64,000 bases of DNA from Asterias rubens. Taxonomy: Eukaryota > Echinodermata > Asteroidea > Forcipulatida > Asteriidae. Under the pieces are notes generated by a model. It saw only the letters and a program-made list of their open reading frames with translations, was not told where the DNA came from and made no database searches. How positions within the stretch are numbered: the first letter of the stretch is position 1; each line of letters opens with the position of its first letter. Below are positions 21,501 to 33,000 of the stretch, in pieces. Position numbers and translations under genes: made by a program. The DNA lies in the NCBI RefSeq assembly GCF_902459465.1, contig NC_047072.1, positions 16,845,776 through 16,909,775 of the forward strand, given 5' to 3'.

Positions 21501-23986
21501 TTTGCATTCCAAATAAATGTAACAATTCACTTGTTGGAATCACTTATCCCGCAAAGACAAAAAGGGAGAAATAATTGAGACGGAGACATTTGGTTAGCCC
21601 CAATTCGCTCTGCCAAAAGCAGATTCTTTAAGACCTACAAGCACATTACCCAAATGCATTCCAAATAAATAATGTAACAAAACTCTTCACAATTTGGAAT
21701 CGCTCAGAATTTGCAAAGATAGGAGAAATAATTGAGAGACACAGAGACATTCGGTTAGCCCAGATTCCATCAAGTTGCAGACTCCAGATCAATATTGAAC
21801 AATTGAAGCGTATGATTGGAGCAAGCGATAAATGAGGTCTTCTAAATGTACATGGTTTTAACTTGAATGTCACGGCATGAGAGACGAATCAATGCCTGGG
21901 ATCCAAGGGCAAGGGGGGGGGGTTTATGGCCAACGGGGTTCGCGACTACTTGCATGGGTTTACGTTGCATCTGTTGATCTGTATGCTTTTCACAGGCTAG
22001 AGGTACACGTACCTGTAGACAAAGAAAGACTTTTAAGGGAGGATGTACCAAATCCAATTCAGTTCACGAAGGGCGAGCGGATCAATAAAATAATTTGTGT
22101 TTAGATATTGCTGAAGTGCAATCTTGGGGAAATCTGTGCTGGGCAGCAAGTGTATTTTGCTCAGAGTGCTGGGCAAAATTTATTAGTTTTAGGCAAGCCC
22201 AATCAGCACCATGATATATTTACTAGATTTTCTATTTCAACCTCCATGATATTAGTTAAGGTAGGTGACAAAAATAGTGACAGCTTGAGGGTGCATGGTG
22301 GCAAGATGATGGTTGCTAGTGGGTGTCCTTTAAACCTCTACTTAATTCCCCTATTGCTCTATTAATGGATACCAGTTGGGAATCTCAGCAATGCCCCCTA
22401 ACTATTAATGTTTTATCCAGAGGCATTATTCCACCTCTTGCTACATGTAGCTAGAGGTGCGTCCATTGTGAAAACAAAAGATGTTAGAAGGCGTAGTCCT
22501 AAGGTACTGAACATCAGCACATCAGCACCACTCAGCCCTGACTGGCAACTTGTGTATGGCAAGAGTGCAATGACATTTCACTATAATGATAAAGAACTTG
22601 GCTCTTATTTCAACGCATTTCAAAATAACCATAGTGCCCTTGGGCCAATAACACTCCTTTAATCTTTCTTAGCACCTGAGAAATATTATAACCTGGGCAA
22701 CCGACTTTGATATTTGCTCCCATGAAAAAAAAAACTTTCATGTATCTATAAACAAACAAGCCTAAACACAAAATTTCCAGGAAATTGTCAGATAATTTAT
22801 TTGACCTTTTTGGCGTGGAATTACAAAGAGGCCATTGAGACCACGATGGTGTTGCTCCCGGTCAAGCATGAATTGTTTCCCAGATTTAAATACTTTAGGG
22901 TGAAAAATAATCAAAAACATTCTTTGAAGGGAATCCTTTCTCAAAATAGTTTCCTATCAACGGCTGCAGCAAGTAAACTTTTTTTTTGTCATCAATTTTT
23001 TTAGAATTTACATATCAAACAAAGACCCTACACCATGAAGGCCTACATTTCATTCAAATTAGACAACAGCTGTTATGGGTAAGGTGTTTGAATTGTAATA
23101 AACTGCTGTAATTCCAAATGAACTTTATGAGTTTTTGACACAGGTACAATGTATCGTGTTTCCTTGGAAAACTTAAACTATTAAAGCAAAGAGCCTCAAA
23201 ACAAGGCAAACTAGAGAGAATAAAGGAAAGATATCTGAGTCTGACATCACTATGAGTCAGTGTTAGTTTGAGTCACCACCATAAACAAAAACAACCTCAT
23301 ACCACTTTAAAGGAATACGTACACAACATAACAATGTTAATTCACTTTCATGCCAAACTCTTTCCTAGGGGTGCTCTATTTTTTCCCAGTATGTCTTGCT
23401 CGCTCATAACCGTTGGAATTGGTTCATTAAAATCATGGAGGTAGAAGTACCAGCCTCTTGAATAAGGCCGATGGCCGATCCACCTACTGTATGGGTACGC
23501 TCAAGTATGGTAAATTGGTAATTTCGCAAAAATATGTATCATGTCAAAGAGCAACTGATTCCTTCTCATTCTCCTTTGAACATTGCAGTTTAGGGTGATT
23601 GCATAAAAACATGAGTTATTTGAATTGGAATCCCGCCAGAATACTTGCATTTTGACACCCGAGTTTGCATCATGGGTTGGGTATTTCACTTGTTGTCATG
23701 GCTGATTATAATTAATATTTATAATTAATATAGGGATACTTTTAAATAAAATTGTGGCATTCAAAATAGAAACTAATGAGCATTAGATGCTCGCTACACT
23801 TTACTGAAAGGTCACTTGTACTTTATAAGCGCAGGTAAGTATCTTCACTTTAGGTACACGTATGATGTCACAATGACCACCTGGCTGATAGTTTGGTAAT
23901 TGTTAAAAACTACTAATCAATTACTAATGCACATCATTAGCTGCAGCTCCAAGGTCTCAGACAGTGCCATCCAATTATTATTTTAA
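21501..23986. other. Gene-free stretch
   Basis: A 35 bp block (GGAGAAATAATTGAGA ... ATTTGGTTAGCCC) occurs twice, near 21565 and 21724. Several open frames of 60-85 codons occur between 21840 and 22950 on both strands; none is recognised or bounded by convincing splice sites. Confidence 0.4.
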
Positions 23987-24119
23987 AAAGCCGTGTCCGA
24001 AAAAGGCGCTTTCGGCTACAGCGTTGGCTAGATCAGCGTGTCTGCCACTGTTGAAGAATAGCAATTCACGCAATCTAGCCGTAGCTGTAGCCGAAGTCGT
24101 CGTTTCGGGCACGGCTTTA
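23987..24119. repeat. Small palindromic TIR element
   Basis: Arms AAAGCCGTGTCCGAAAAAGG and, inverted, CGTTTCGGGCACGGCTTT, extended by an inner pair (TTCGGCTACAGCG / TAGCTGTAGCCGAA). About 133 bp, no coding capacity. Confidence 0.75.
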
Positions 24120-25171
24120 CATGTACCTTGTACATGAAGGCAAGATGGTCAATAGGATTGGTTACAAGTAATACAGGGAACCAGACAAAATGGCACCTTA
24201 AGGTGATAAGGTGCAGCCATTTTTATCTCCCATTCAAATCAATCATTTAGCCAAAATAGTCTGGCCCTTTTTTGTATTGTATATATATAGATCTGTCACT
24301 GGGAACCAGACAAAACGGCAACCAGAAAACAATAAAAATGTATAAAGAGTAAAAACTTTAACAAAAGGCCTAAACACCCCGCAAGTATTTCATGTAACTC
24401 AGTTGTCTAAGCACGTGGACCATCACTCCAGCCCTCCAAGAGCTCAATTTAGAAACTCTTTTGTTCTCAGCCCACCTTGAACGCAGGGCTTTCACGACAG
24501 TGAGTAAATTCATCCCATCTGATATATTGGCTGATCTCATCCATGAATCTACTGCACAAAGGCGAGGCTACATACAGTAATTATTCACCATCGGTACTAT
24601 GTAGTGCCGTACCGCAGGACTAAGCCTCATTGGTTCACAGATCAACTGGTTCCCGTTCACTACATCAGGCAAATTAACAACAAAAAACGTGTCACAGCAT
24701 CACAGCCCGCTTCCTTTTTAGAGGTCACCTCCTTGTGAAATAATTAAATTTTGTAAAATAGCCCAGCCGCGATTGTCTTTAAAAATGTGTCGGCTGGCCA
24801 TTTTGAAAAAAAAAAACTCCTCCTTCCTGTTTTCCAAAAAAGGCTGGACACTAAACTTGTTTTTATTTGTATTTTGCCTTAGGTTATTCAGCTTTAAGCA
24901 TGTAATATCCTCTAATCCTTGTTGAAGGTCAAATTAATAACAATAAAAATAATATCATTCATGATTCATTAGATTTATGGATGAGTGCATTGTCATCCAC
25001 ATCATTGTTATCATTGGTGTTCACTTTGGAACTTAGGCAAAAAAATCCATCAACTTAGGTAGTCATACTTTCAAATAAACACTGCCTCTCTTCATCGATG
25101 TTCATTGTTGAAATACAAACAGCAAGTTTTTGCCCAGATTTCAAATAATTTCAAGACTAAAACTTACAATA
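24120..25171. other. Gene-free stretch
   Basis: A pair of GGGAACCAGACAAAAxGGCA blocks at 24176 and 24300 and a family-5 copy at about 24700-24885 (TCTTTAAAAATGTGTCGGCT). No exon accepted. Confidence 0.4.
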
Positions 25172-25316
25172 GACCTGTATAATGCTGCCATCATCTAGGT
25201 CATGTTCCTTGTATCAAAAACCAGCAAACACTTATTGTACAAAAAGGAACCACACTGTCTCTCCTTCCAGCCTCGGTTTGGTTTAATTATAAGTTGAATG
25301 GGAGACAATCAAGATG
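25172..25316 (+). repeat. Dispersed repeat shared with 4540-4700
   Basis: Carries TAATGCTGCCATCATCTAGG, GTACAAAAAGGAACCA and CAATCAAGATGGCCGC in the same order as the copy at 4540. Confidence 0.5.
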
Positions 25317-26789
25317 GCCGCCCCATAATAAAGGTTCAAACCCACTTGACGATCGTTCACACTATAGTCAAATATAGCCAAGTAAAACATTTTCCCACAA
25401 GTGCACAATGTGTAATCATCCATAAATTACGTGTACATTGTAGGCATATATTTGTAGTACACGAATTCAGACAAGAATCGTGTGAATCTTTGCAAATCAT
25501 GGTTCATGAGGTATGATTGAGGTGTAACATATTGCATTTAATAACCAATAATAACAAACATGCACAGCAACTCTACATAAATTGTGATATTTTGTATTTT
25601 GTTTACGTTAGACTAGGAGTCATGACCCCTTAATGGCCACTCAAGGCATACAAACATTGACTGCAATACAAACACAATACCTAAGCCATACAACCTTTAA
25701 CAAAACACACCACCTTGACTTACATAGTTCCTGTACAGAACACACTATGGCGATAATAGTAGGCTACCTCAGGTACATGTAAGGCTATTGTCCATGATTT
25801 CGTAAATGCCACAATCATGGATAAACGACGTACCCCAACAATCTTCCGTTTCTCCAAAATCTCACAGAATGTCTGATCGCGCACACACGCTTCCCACGGT
25901 CTTACTCTTATTTAATACTTCCTCTGGTTCAACGGATGAGATTTTGACTAAAAGCGAGCATTATGATGAACCGGTCTGCGCTAGGATGTCACTGAGACTA
26001 AAATGTTAACCTTGGCATGCATTAAGGTGGAGAGACAACCCGGCACCACGCAGGAGAATGCTTACACCGTAATTACAGCTACATATCAACTAATATAAAA
26101 GCTTTCATGATTGGCTACGAGGGCTGGATTGGAGGACTGACTAAGTTCGTCTGTCAGTAGTGACGACTCAATGTCAGCGATTACAGCCAGACGGTGTTGA
26201 TGTAAAAGAAAAATTATTACGGTGTGCTGTCTGTGACTGTAGCAACAGTCAATAGCAGCTTGGGAAATGGGCCAGATATCAAATTGATTCTCCACGGAAA
26301 GTTATTAAAAATGTATAAGATTTCTTCTGTAATTGTTTCTCTTTCCTTTTGCTGTTGTTGATTTATTGATTGGATCATGAAAATTACAATTCTGCCAAGT
26401 TATTACTTTTCTGCCCAAAGTTACAATACACTGAGATAACTACACTGAGACGTAAATGTCACTAGGTAAGTGCTGTACAGCCACAAGAATGAAATTAATG
26501 AAATCAAATGACCCTACATGTGTGCTGAATTTGTACGTATCCTTACAAACACAAACCAAGCATTTCATGTGCACAGCCAGGCATATCATTTGCAGTAGTC
26601 CGCTGGTTAGGTACATGTATGTCATGGTGTTGGAATGTGTTGTATTCAATATAAACTATTGGGTTGAGGTTAATATTATGTGTCAATCTACAAACAATCT
26701 ACCTCTGGTCCATGTCATCTGTTGTTCCAACTGCCATGTGTTTTCAGTTTTAGCAAATTATGTTGTTTTTTTTCTCGAATTTATAACTA
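25317..26789. other. Gene-free stretch with two weak coding-like patches
   Basis: 25806-26009 (plus) and 26086-26295 (minus) have open frames and scattered CpGs. I recognise no protein in either and see no fitting splice sites, so they are not called. Confidence 0.35.
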
Positions 26790-26968
26790 CAGGCATGTAA
26801 GCTTCGTTTTTGAAGGGGCAAGGGCACCAAGGCAATTTCTCATTGGTAAAGGCCAACCCTATGGGGAAATTTTGAGTTTCTACTCAGCATTTCAAGGGCA
26901 ACAAGGCAATAACCCAGGGGCATGGGGACAATCGCCTTCACTGCCTCTGTTAAATATCAGGCTTGGCA
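26790..26968. repeat. Family-3 dispersed repeat copy
   Basis: Starts CAGGCATGTAAGCTTCG, contains GGCAAGGGCACCAAGGCAAT and CATTTCAAGGGCAACAAGG, ends AAATATCAGGCTTG. Confidence 0.82.
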
Positions 26969-27523
26969 ACTGACACATTTTGTGGAGCACTGTGCAGCAT
27001 GAATGTTAGATAGGACTTGTATTGATTTCTCATGACACGTTTGGCCTTGCCCCTAGATAAAAGAATGAGATTACGGACCGTGGGTATGTATGGTGGGCGT
27101 ATCAAACATTAGCAAAGAAGCAATTAAATGGATTTGAGGGTTACATATTACCACAAACAACTATCAATAAATGATTGTGATTGATAAATGGTGGCGCTGT
27201 CCAATTCAGTGATACTCCAAGACGATTGATTTTTAAAAAAAACATGAAACCATAAAATTATGTTCAGACTCGAGAATCTGAAAAAAAATCCTCAGTCTAA
27301 CTACTCCATTTTTATTACTGACTCAATAGTCATGTTGGTTCCTGAACAAATTATATTAAGTCAATATAACGAGGGGTCCAGGCAATACAACAGAACTTAA
27401 GAGTACATGAAACTGTTGCCTTACATGGTTCTAATCCATAAAGAAGCTATGTATACAGACTTTGACAACTTTAAAAGTACAGACCAATGCAGATGGAAAC
27501 ACTCAATTTTCAACTTGACTTTC

Positions 27524-27988
27524 TTAAAGGCACTGGACACTATTGTGAATCACTCAAAATAGATGTTAGCATATTAAACTTACTTGTTTTGAGCAATGGA
27601 TAGTTGTTGATAGAATTTAAATATTGTGAGATACAGCTCCCTCTGAAGTAAAGTAGTTTTGAGAAAGAAGTAATTTCTCAATAAAGTATTTGAATTTGAT
27701 TTCTAGACCTCAGAACTAGACTTTAAGGTCTTGAAATCCAGCACCTGAAAGCATGCAACTTTGTGGGACAAGGGTGTTTTTTCTTTCATTATTATCTTGC
27801 AACTTAGACGACCAATTGAGCTCAAATTTTCACAGGATTGTTGCATGTTGAGATACACCTAGTGAGAATACTGGACTTTAACAATTACCAACTGTGTCTA
27901 GTGTCTTTAAGATGTTGAGGGTTTGCTTAACACTACAGGAGGATTATGAGAAGACTGGTCTATTACCAATAGTGGCCAGTGTCTTTAA
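27524..27988 (+). repeat. Family-1 TIR element with duplicated right end
   Basis: Begins TTAAAGGCACTGGACACTAT; the first right end is at 27910 (GTGTCTTTAA). A second right-end fragment follows at about 27945-27988 (GAGAAGACTGGTC ... CAGTGTCTTTAA), so the terminus is present twice. Confidence 0.8.
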
Positions 27989-28278
27989 AGCTCCAATTAC
28001 AAAACAATTCTCAAGACATAGGCTGAAAACAAAGGAAGTCTCACCATATCTGCACAGCTTCAGGACACAGATTACACAACCTGTCAGTAGGCCTACGTAC
28101 ATACACGTAGATCGTGTAAGACCTTTTCTTACGATACAATTCTTACGTGTTGTGTTTTATTTCCTCATTTTATAACGATAGTTCATGGGGTTGTCCTAGG
28201 ATGTACAAGCACTAGCACTTTATTCAGCACTTCCTTGCCTTGTTCCTGTCGTTGGAGTCATGGAAACAAAGCTCGAGC

Positions 28279-28286
28279 TATATAAA
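28279..28286 (+). promoter_or_regulatory. Possible TATA box
   Basis: TATATAAA within CTCGAGCTATATAAACAAAG. About 30 bp downstream is a short direct repeat (CACTGAATCA twice). No gene was found downstream on this strand, so this may be chance in AT-rich DNA. Confidence 0.2.
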
Positions 28287-28407
28287 CAAAGCGTGGCTAG
28301 CGCTGATCACTGAATCAGTATCACTGAATCAACTTTCATTAGAGCAGACGACAGTGCTTTTGAAAACTTTGTTACTTAACTTGACAAAAATGAGCTGGGA
28401 ATAAGAG

Positions 28408-28560
28408 CCCAATTTCATAAAGCTATTGTAATTAGCAGAAATCCCTTGCTAAGCAAGAAATGAGTGGGATGCCAGCCACACCAATGGTAAATGTACAGTA
28501 TTTTGGCTGGTGTCGTAGTTTTGCCTAAAAAGAGTTTTGTGTGCTTAGCAAGTTTTTTTT
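28408..28560. repeat. 'Cataaagct' palindromic repeat
   Basis: GCCCAATTTCATAAAGCTAT at the left, GCTAAGCAAGAAAT inside, and TGCTTAGCAAG at the right. Related copies with the same blocks lie at 35163-35300, 35345-35530, about 38640-38960 and 43455-43670. Confidence 0.6.
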
Positions 28561-29305
28561 TGTGCTTTTTAAAAACAATCATAAAATAGAAATGACTACC
28601 AAATATTCCTATAGTATACACGAATTAACAATCAAACAAGAGAAAACAAAAAAGTTAAGTGCTCAAATTTGTATTAAAGTTTCTATTCATTTTTTTTGTA
28701 CAACCTCCATCCAAAACCAAATGACTGTTGTTTACTTTTGAAGTTTCAAAGACAAAAGTTATCATTTTGTATCCTTCAATTGGTATTATTAAAAATATTT
28801 ATTGGCTATTCCATCTGTCCAACCATAGTCCAACCAACCCTGTATGGATATGGACGGTCTTGCAGTTCCAACTTACAGACTTAATTTTTTTGTTTGACTT
28901 GAGGATATTAATTTATTTACTTTTTCGCAAATTTTTACAAAAAGGAATATCTCATTCAGGTAATATTTAATAATTTTGTATTTCGTAGCAAATGAAAAGT
29001 TGGTGGCTGAACAAGGAACTTTTCCCGCCGGCTGACCCTCCATTATCAGACGACATGGTTGACCGAAAATTGGACATGTTGAAAATACCGATGCAATTTA
29101 TCATCATACGTACACACGTCCCACACGACACAGAAACCACAACTTTTATCAAAACAACACAAAATCATGAATATGTTTTCAACAAAATGCCTCCGAATAC
29201 CTTCATCATTTTCAATTTACAAATCATTTTCGGTATCTTCAAAGGATTATTTACAAAGTTATACATTAACTAATGACATTCCAGGTTCAAGGGGGTTAAA
29301 TTTAC

Positions 29306-29354
29306 CTTCTTTTGGTTGAAAAGGTCCATCTTCTACTCCTGTGTTTTCCGCCAT
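29306..29354 (-). CDS. Candidate first coding exon
   Basis: On the minus strand ATCAAGATGGCGG gives a strong start context. Sixteen codons (MAENTGVEDGPFQPKE) run to a GTAAAT donor just below 29306, leaving one base. The short acidic, proline-containing N terminus is typical of a first exon, and the upstream side (29355-29700) is rich in CpG compared with its surroundings, as a promoter would be. I cannot name the protein. No second exon was identified; the terminal exon candidate at 8875-9000 on the same strand may or may not belong. Confidence 0.45.
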
Positions 29355-29837
29355 CTTGATGACATCATGCTGAAGACGTCAACTAGACCCCATAAGTTCT
29401 TCACTATTTATCTAGCGCATGTGGACGTCCGTGTGTGCGTGAGATCTGAGAGTGGACGAGTTGTATACCGCCCTCATCGCGGGTGTGTTTTCCCGTTCCC
29501 CTGCCTGTGATGGTAGGATCGGGATGGCACTTCTTCTTTTTTAAGACAACTTTCGGGGAAGATCCGGGAGAAGATGTAGGTTGTTTTGTTTTGATTGCGG
29601 TAACAACGAACGAGGAAAACAGTTACCCCTAAACAGGGCTTTAAAAAAATTATGGGCTACGCGTACGGCCGGGGGCTGGGCTTGGATCCACAGAGGAGGA
29701 GGGGAGGATTGCCATTAATTTGCGACTAATTCGAGTCTTTATTTTAATTTTATAACAAACATGTGATTGTTTGTGACAACATTGAAAAGAGACTAATGAA
29801 TAAGAAGGGATTAACAAGCAAGAGAATACTCCAGCTG
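29355..29837. promoter_or_regulatory. CpG-rich putative 5' region
   Basis: GC- and CpG-richer DNA (for example GCGTACGGCCGGGGGC at 29660) immediately upstream of the candidate first exon on the minus strand. No TATA box seen. Consistent with a CpG-type promoter, but only by composition and position. Confidence 0.3.
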
Positions 29838-30175
29838 GCACCCCCCCCCCCACCCACCCAGCCCAACCCACTCCAATGATCAAAAAAAAATTGTGTATGT
29901 GAACCCGGCCCAACCTGGCCCAATTCCACAAGAACTCCCCCCCCCCCCCCCCCCCCAACCAACCAACTTCAAATAAATGAGTGTGTGTGAACCCGGCTCA
30001 GGCCAAGCTGGCCCAATTCAAACAAGAACCCCCCCCCCCCCACTTCAATGATTAAAATATAATATGAGAGCGTGTGCACCCGGCCCAATTAAATAAGACC
30101 CCCCCCCCCCAGCCCCAACCCACTTCTATATTATAAAAACAAATAAGTGTGTGTGAACCCGGCCCAATTCCATCA
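29838..30175. repeat. Imperfect tandem repeat with long poly-C tracts
   Basis: Four imperfect units of roughly 75-95 bp, each with GTGTGTGTGAACCCGGCCCA or a variant, CCCAATTC, and a C run (up to 20 C at 29937-29956). On the minus strand these are long G runs able to form G-quadruplexes. Confidence 0.85.
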
Positions 30176-30395
30176 AAAAAACGCGCCACTTCTAACCAAC
30201 ACTAAAGTTGTTCACGTCGTCTCTGATCCCTCCGTGTACAGCTCAACCAATGTATAATGGTCAGTAGACTAAGCGTCATTCCGTCTTAAAAATAAAAAAA
30301 GACTTACTCAAGTTTATTGTTCGCCATGTTAGGATTCATATTGGGAGAAGTTTAGAAATGAATAGATACTAAGCACTAAGGTCATTTACCACCTA

Positions 30396-30468
30396 GGCCT
30401 TGTGGCCCAATGGATAAGGCATCTGACTACGAATCAGGGGATTCCAGGTTCGAGTCCTGGCAAGGTCG
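30396..30468 (+). tRNA. tRNA-Arg (anticodon ACG)
   Basis: A 73 nt cloverleaf. The acceptor stem GGCCTTG pairs with CAAGGTC (one G-U), discriminator G. The D arm contains the A box GGCCCAATGGATAAGGC. The anticodon stem TCTGA/TCAGG frames the loop CTACGAA with anticodon ACG at 30429-30431. The T arm CCAGGTTCGAGTCCTGG is perfectly paired and contains the B box. A run of T begins about 10 nt downstream (TATTTTTTATTTTTTTT), suiting RNA polymerase III termination. No intron, CCA not encoded. ACG becomes ICG and reads CGU/CGC/CGA. Unlike the SINE heads in this window, all stems pair, so this is called as a functional gene. Confidence 0.95.
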
Positions 30469-30744
30469 AAATAGTATTTTTTATTTTTTTTTTATACGAA
30501 GAGCTAGCGCAGGCCTTTCAAAAAATAATTAATTTGAGTCTCAGAAGCTATTTAAGACAACAGATACAAGCTTCTTTTCTTAACAACAGCGCCCTCTTGT
30601 GGTCGCATATAACTTCACTTCCTGTTTTGGGTTTCTGAAAACAGGTGGTGTTTGTTTTGTTTTCTTCCGCTCTACCCAAGCTCAAAAAGACAAATTCCTC
30701 CTGAAATCTAGTTACAGTTTGCTCGTTAAATGTATTTGACATCC

Positions 30745-30905
30745 ACTTTCTCCTAGAACTATGAGAGGTTCGTTCTGCCATCGTACGATAGCGGAACGAA
30801 CCTCAGTTCTGGGTACTCGTAGAATAGTATGAATATGATGAGGTTTCGTTCCGCTATCGTCTCGCTCGTTGCGGGAGACGATAGCGAAACGAAACCTCTT
30901 ACTTA
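30745..30905. repeat. Paired hairpins with shared 'GGTTCGTTCCGC' arms
   Basis: First hairpin about 30752-30810: arms GAGAGGTTCGTTCTGCCATC / GATAGCGGAACGAACCTC with almost no loop. Second hairpin 30840-30863 / 30875-30898: 24 bp arms with one mismatch and an 11 base loop. Both are bracketed by CTCCTAGAACTA-like and TAGTTCTAGGAG blocks. A short copy is at 31583-31635. Confidence 0.85.
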
Positions 30906-31161
30906 GTTCTAGGAGTAAGTTCTGGACATTCTAATTCTACCTCCATGGTTCTAGAGAGGAGTACCACGGGACGTAAGGGTACCATGCATGGAAGTACGGC
31001 CATGGTACAAACAACAATCGTGGTGGCAGTATTTTGACACTTTTGGCGCAGTCTTTCTGAAAAACATATTTTTTAAAGAAACTACATCCAATTAATTTGA
31101 TTCTGAACTGGTCATTGTTTTCCTAGAAAATAAAATAATGGACTGAAAAAACAAAAGTTTA

Positions 31162-31560
31162 ATAAAGGCACTGGACACCTTTCTGATTGGTATTTTACAA
31201 AGACCAGTCTTCTCACATGCATGACAGTGGATTGGAGTATCACAACTAATTAGTAATTTTATGCATAAAACAACAAACTTGTGAAAAGTTGAACTCAATT
31301 GGCCAACAAGTTGCGAGAGAATAATAATAGAAGAAATAAACACCGTTTCCCATCAGCTGAAGTCTCAAATTCAATTCAAGTATTTAAGTGAGAAATTTAT
31401 ACTGCTTTCTCACAAACTCCTAACTTCAGAGGGAGAAGTTTCTCACAATGCTTTGTATTATTATACTATCAACAGCTCAGCTCTCCATTGCTTGTTACCA
31501 TAAAAGTCTTTATGCAAACAATTCTTAAGAGTAATTACCAATAGTGTCTAGTGCCTTTAA
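31162..31560 (-). repeat. Family-1 TIR element
   Basis: Starts ATAAAGGCACTGGACACC and ends GTGTCTAGTGCCTTTAA. Internal landmarks in inverted order; moderately diverged. Confidence 0.82.
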
Positions 31561-32717
31561 AAGTACAGATTACTGCTACTACTAGGCCCCCTCTCCTAGA
31601 ACTACGAGGTTCGTTCCGCTACAGTTGTAGGAGTAGATTACTACCATGATTACAATTACACAAAGTTATCATCAGCTATTTCTACTGATATTAAATCATA
31701 TTTTGTTCTACCCTGTGCTCTCACACTGCTCCACAGCACGATTGTGTGCGTGCGTGAATAAATAAGTATTTTCAATATATTTTTATAATCCAAGTTTACC
31801 CAAAACAAGGCTAAAAGCCACTTTTGGTAAGGGGCTTTAAGAAGAAAATTTTTCTATACATAATACAGGATTAACATAATTTTACTCTCAGTTTTCATGC
31901 ATTGCTTTTTTAATCTCCACTTAAAAACACACTGTCCATCCAGATTTTGTGCCCTCAAAAGATGTATGGAATTGCCACTTGTACGCTGTAGACCGTGTTT
32001 ATCATGTTGCCCTTTCCCGTTATTACACATATAAATACTGCTTCTTACGCAACAAGGGATCAAATAAATTGCACCAACGTTAAATGGTCTGTATTGATAA
32101 ATTAATGGCAATAAAAACATGTGAACATTTGGGCTCAATTGGTCATTGAAGTTGCAGAAAATAACAAAGGAGAAAACACTGTTGCATAGAATTGTGTAAT
32201 TTCAGATGCCTCAGACTAAAAGTCTTTCTAAGATTCAAATTTGTTGATGAATATTACCTCCTTTTAAACTATAGGCCTATACTTCAAAGAGGGGCGTTGG
32301 TTTTTACCAAGTACGTAAAATTTGGAATAATTACCAAAGATGAACCTCGCCTTTGAACAAATACAGTTCAATTGAGTCTAATAACCGGCTTATTGACATC
32401 TTAAAGTTTTGACTCCAATAAATGGCCGACGGGTTTGTTCGGAAAGTAAAAGGAAAACAATGCAGTTTCAAAGTAAATTTGTGTAGATCATTATATTTTT
32501 TTAAATTAACTATCTAACCACAATGCATTTCATAACAAACGTTTTCAAACGATTTTCAGCGACCAACTCGTCCGATCCAAGGCAACATGTTTCTTTAAGA
32601 CATCACCGAATATATCTGCGAAAGGGGGTTACACTGTTTCAGTCCAAGAGAACACGTAGATAACAACGTGCCCCTGATGACAGTAGATTTGGCTCAACAG
32701 CCAAAATCAGTTATAAA
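31561..32717. other. Gene-free stretch
   Basis: A short hairpin-repeat fragment (31583-31635), a decayed family-1 remnant (about 32095-32345) and one arm of family 2 (about 32405-32599, ending CAAGGCAACATGTTTCTTTA). No exon supported. Confidence 0.45.
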
Positions 32718-32870
32718 GCCAGGCCTGATACTTCACGAAGCAACAAAGACGGTTGCCTCCATGCCCCCTGGTATCTGCCTTGGTGCCCTTGAAATGCGGC
32801 AGTACCAAGGATAAAATTCCTTGGTGCCCCTTGCCTTTCAAATGAAGCAGTCCTGGCCTGGTGATGTCGG
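32718..32870. repeat. Family-3 repeat, opposite orientation
   Basis: CCAGGCCTGATACTTCACGA, CCATGCCCCCTGG, CTTGGTGCCCTTGAAATG and TTGGTGCCCCTTGCC are the reverse complement of the usual order. It lacks the central AAATTGTAAATTT block. Confidence 0.75.
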
Positions 32871-32895
32871 GCGATTTCTTCAGAAAGGTTCCTGA

Positions 32896-32901
32896 TTTAT
32901 T
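32896..32901 (-). terminator. Poly(A) signal candidate for CHORDC1
   Basis: AATAAA on the minus strand, 100 nt past the CHORDC1 stop codon (33003-33001). Position and exact hexamer suit it; no transcript evidence. Confidence 0.5.
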
Positions 32902-33000
32902 TTGCACTTGCGTTGGTTGAAACTAGTTTAACTTTGGCCCGCCGCTCCTATAATAAATGTGCGTTCTTGTCTTTAAAGCTGTACATAGGCATCGTCTTCG

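Noticed and set aside
22762-22944. Minus-strand coding-like frame (FKSGKQFMLDREQHH)
   Set aside because: No splice sites or recognised homology, and the flanks look repetitive.
25298-25516. First exon starting at CAATCAAGATGGCCGC
   Set aside because: The same start-like sequence and its flanks recur at 4670, so this is part of a dispersed repeat.
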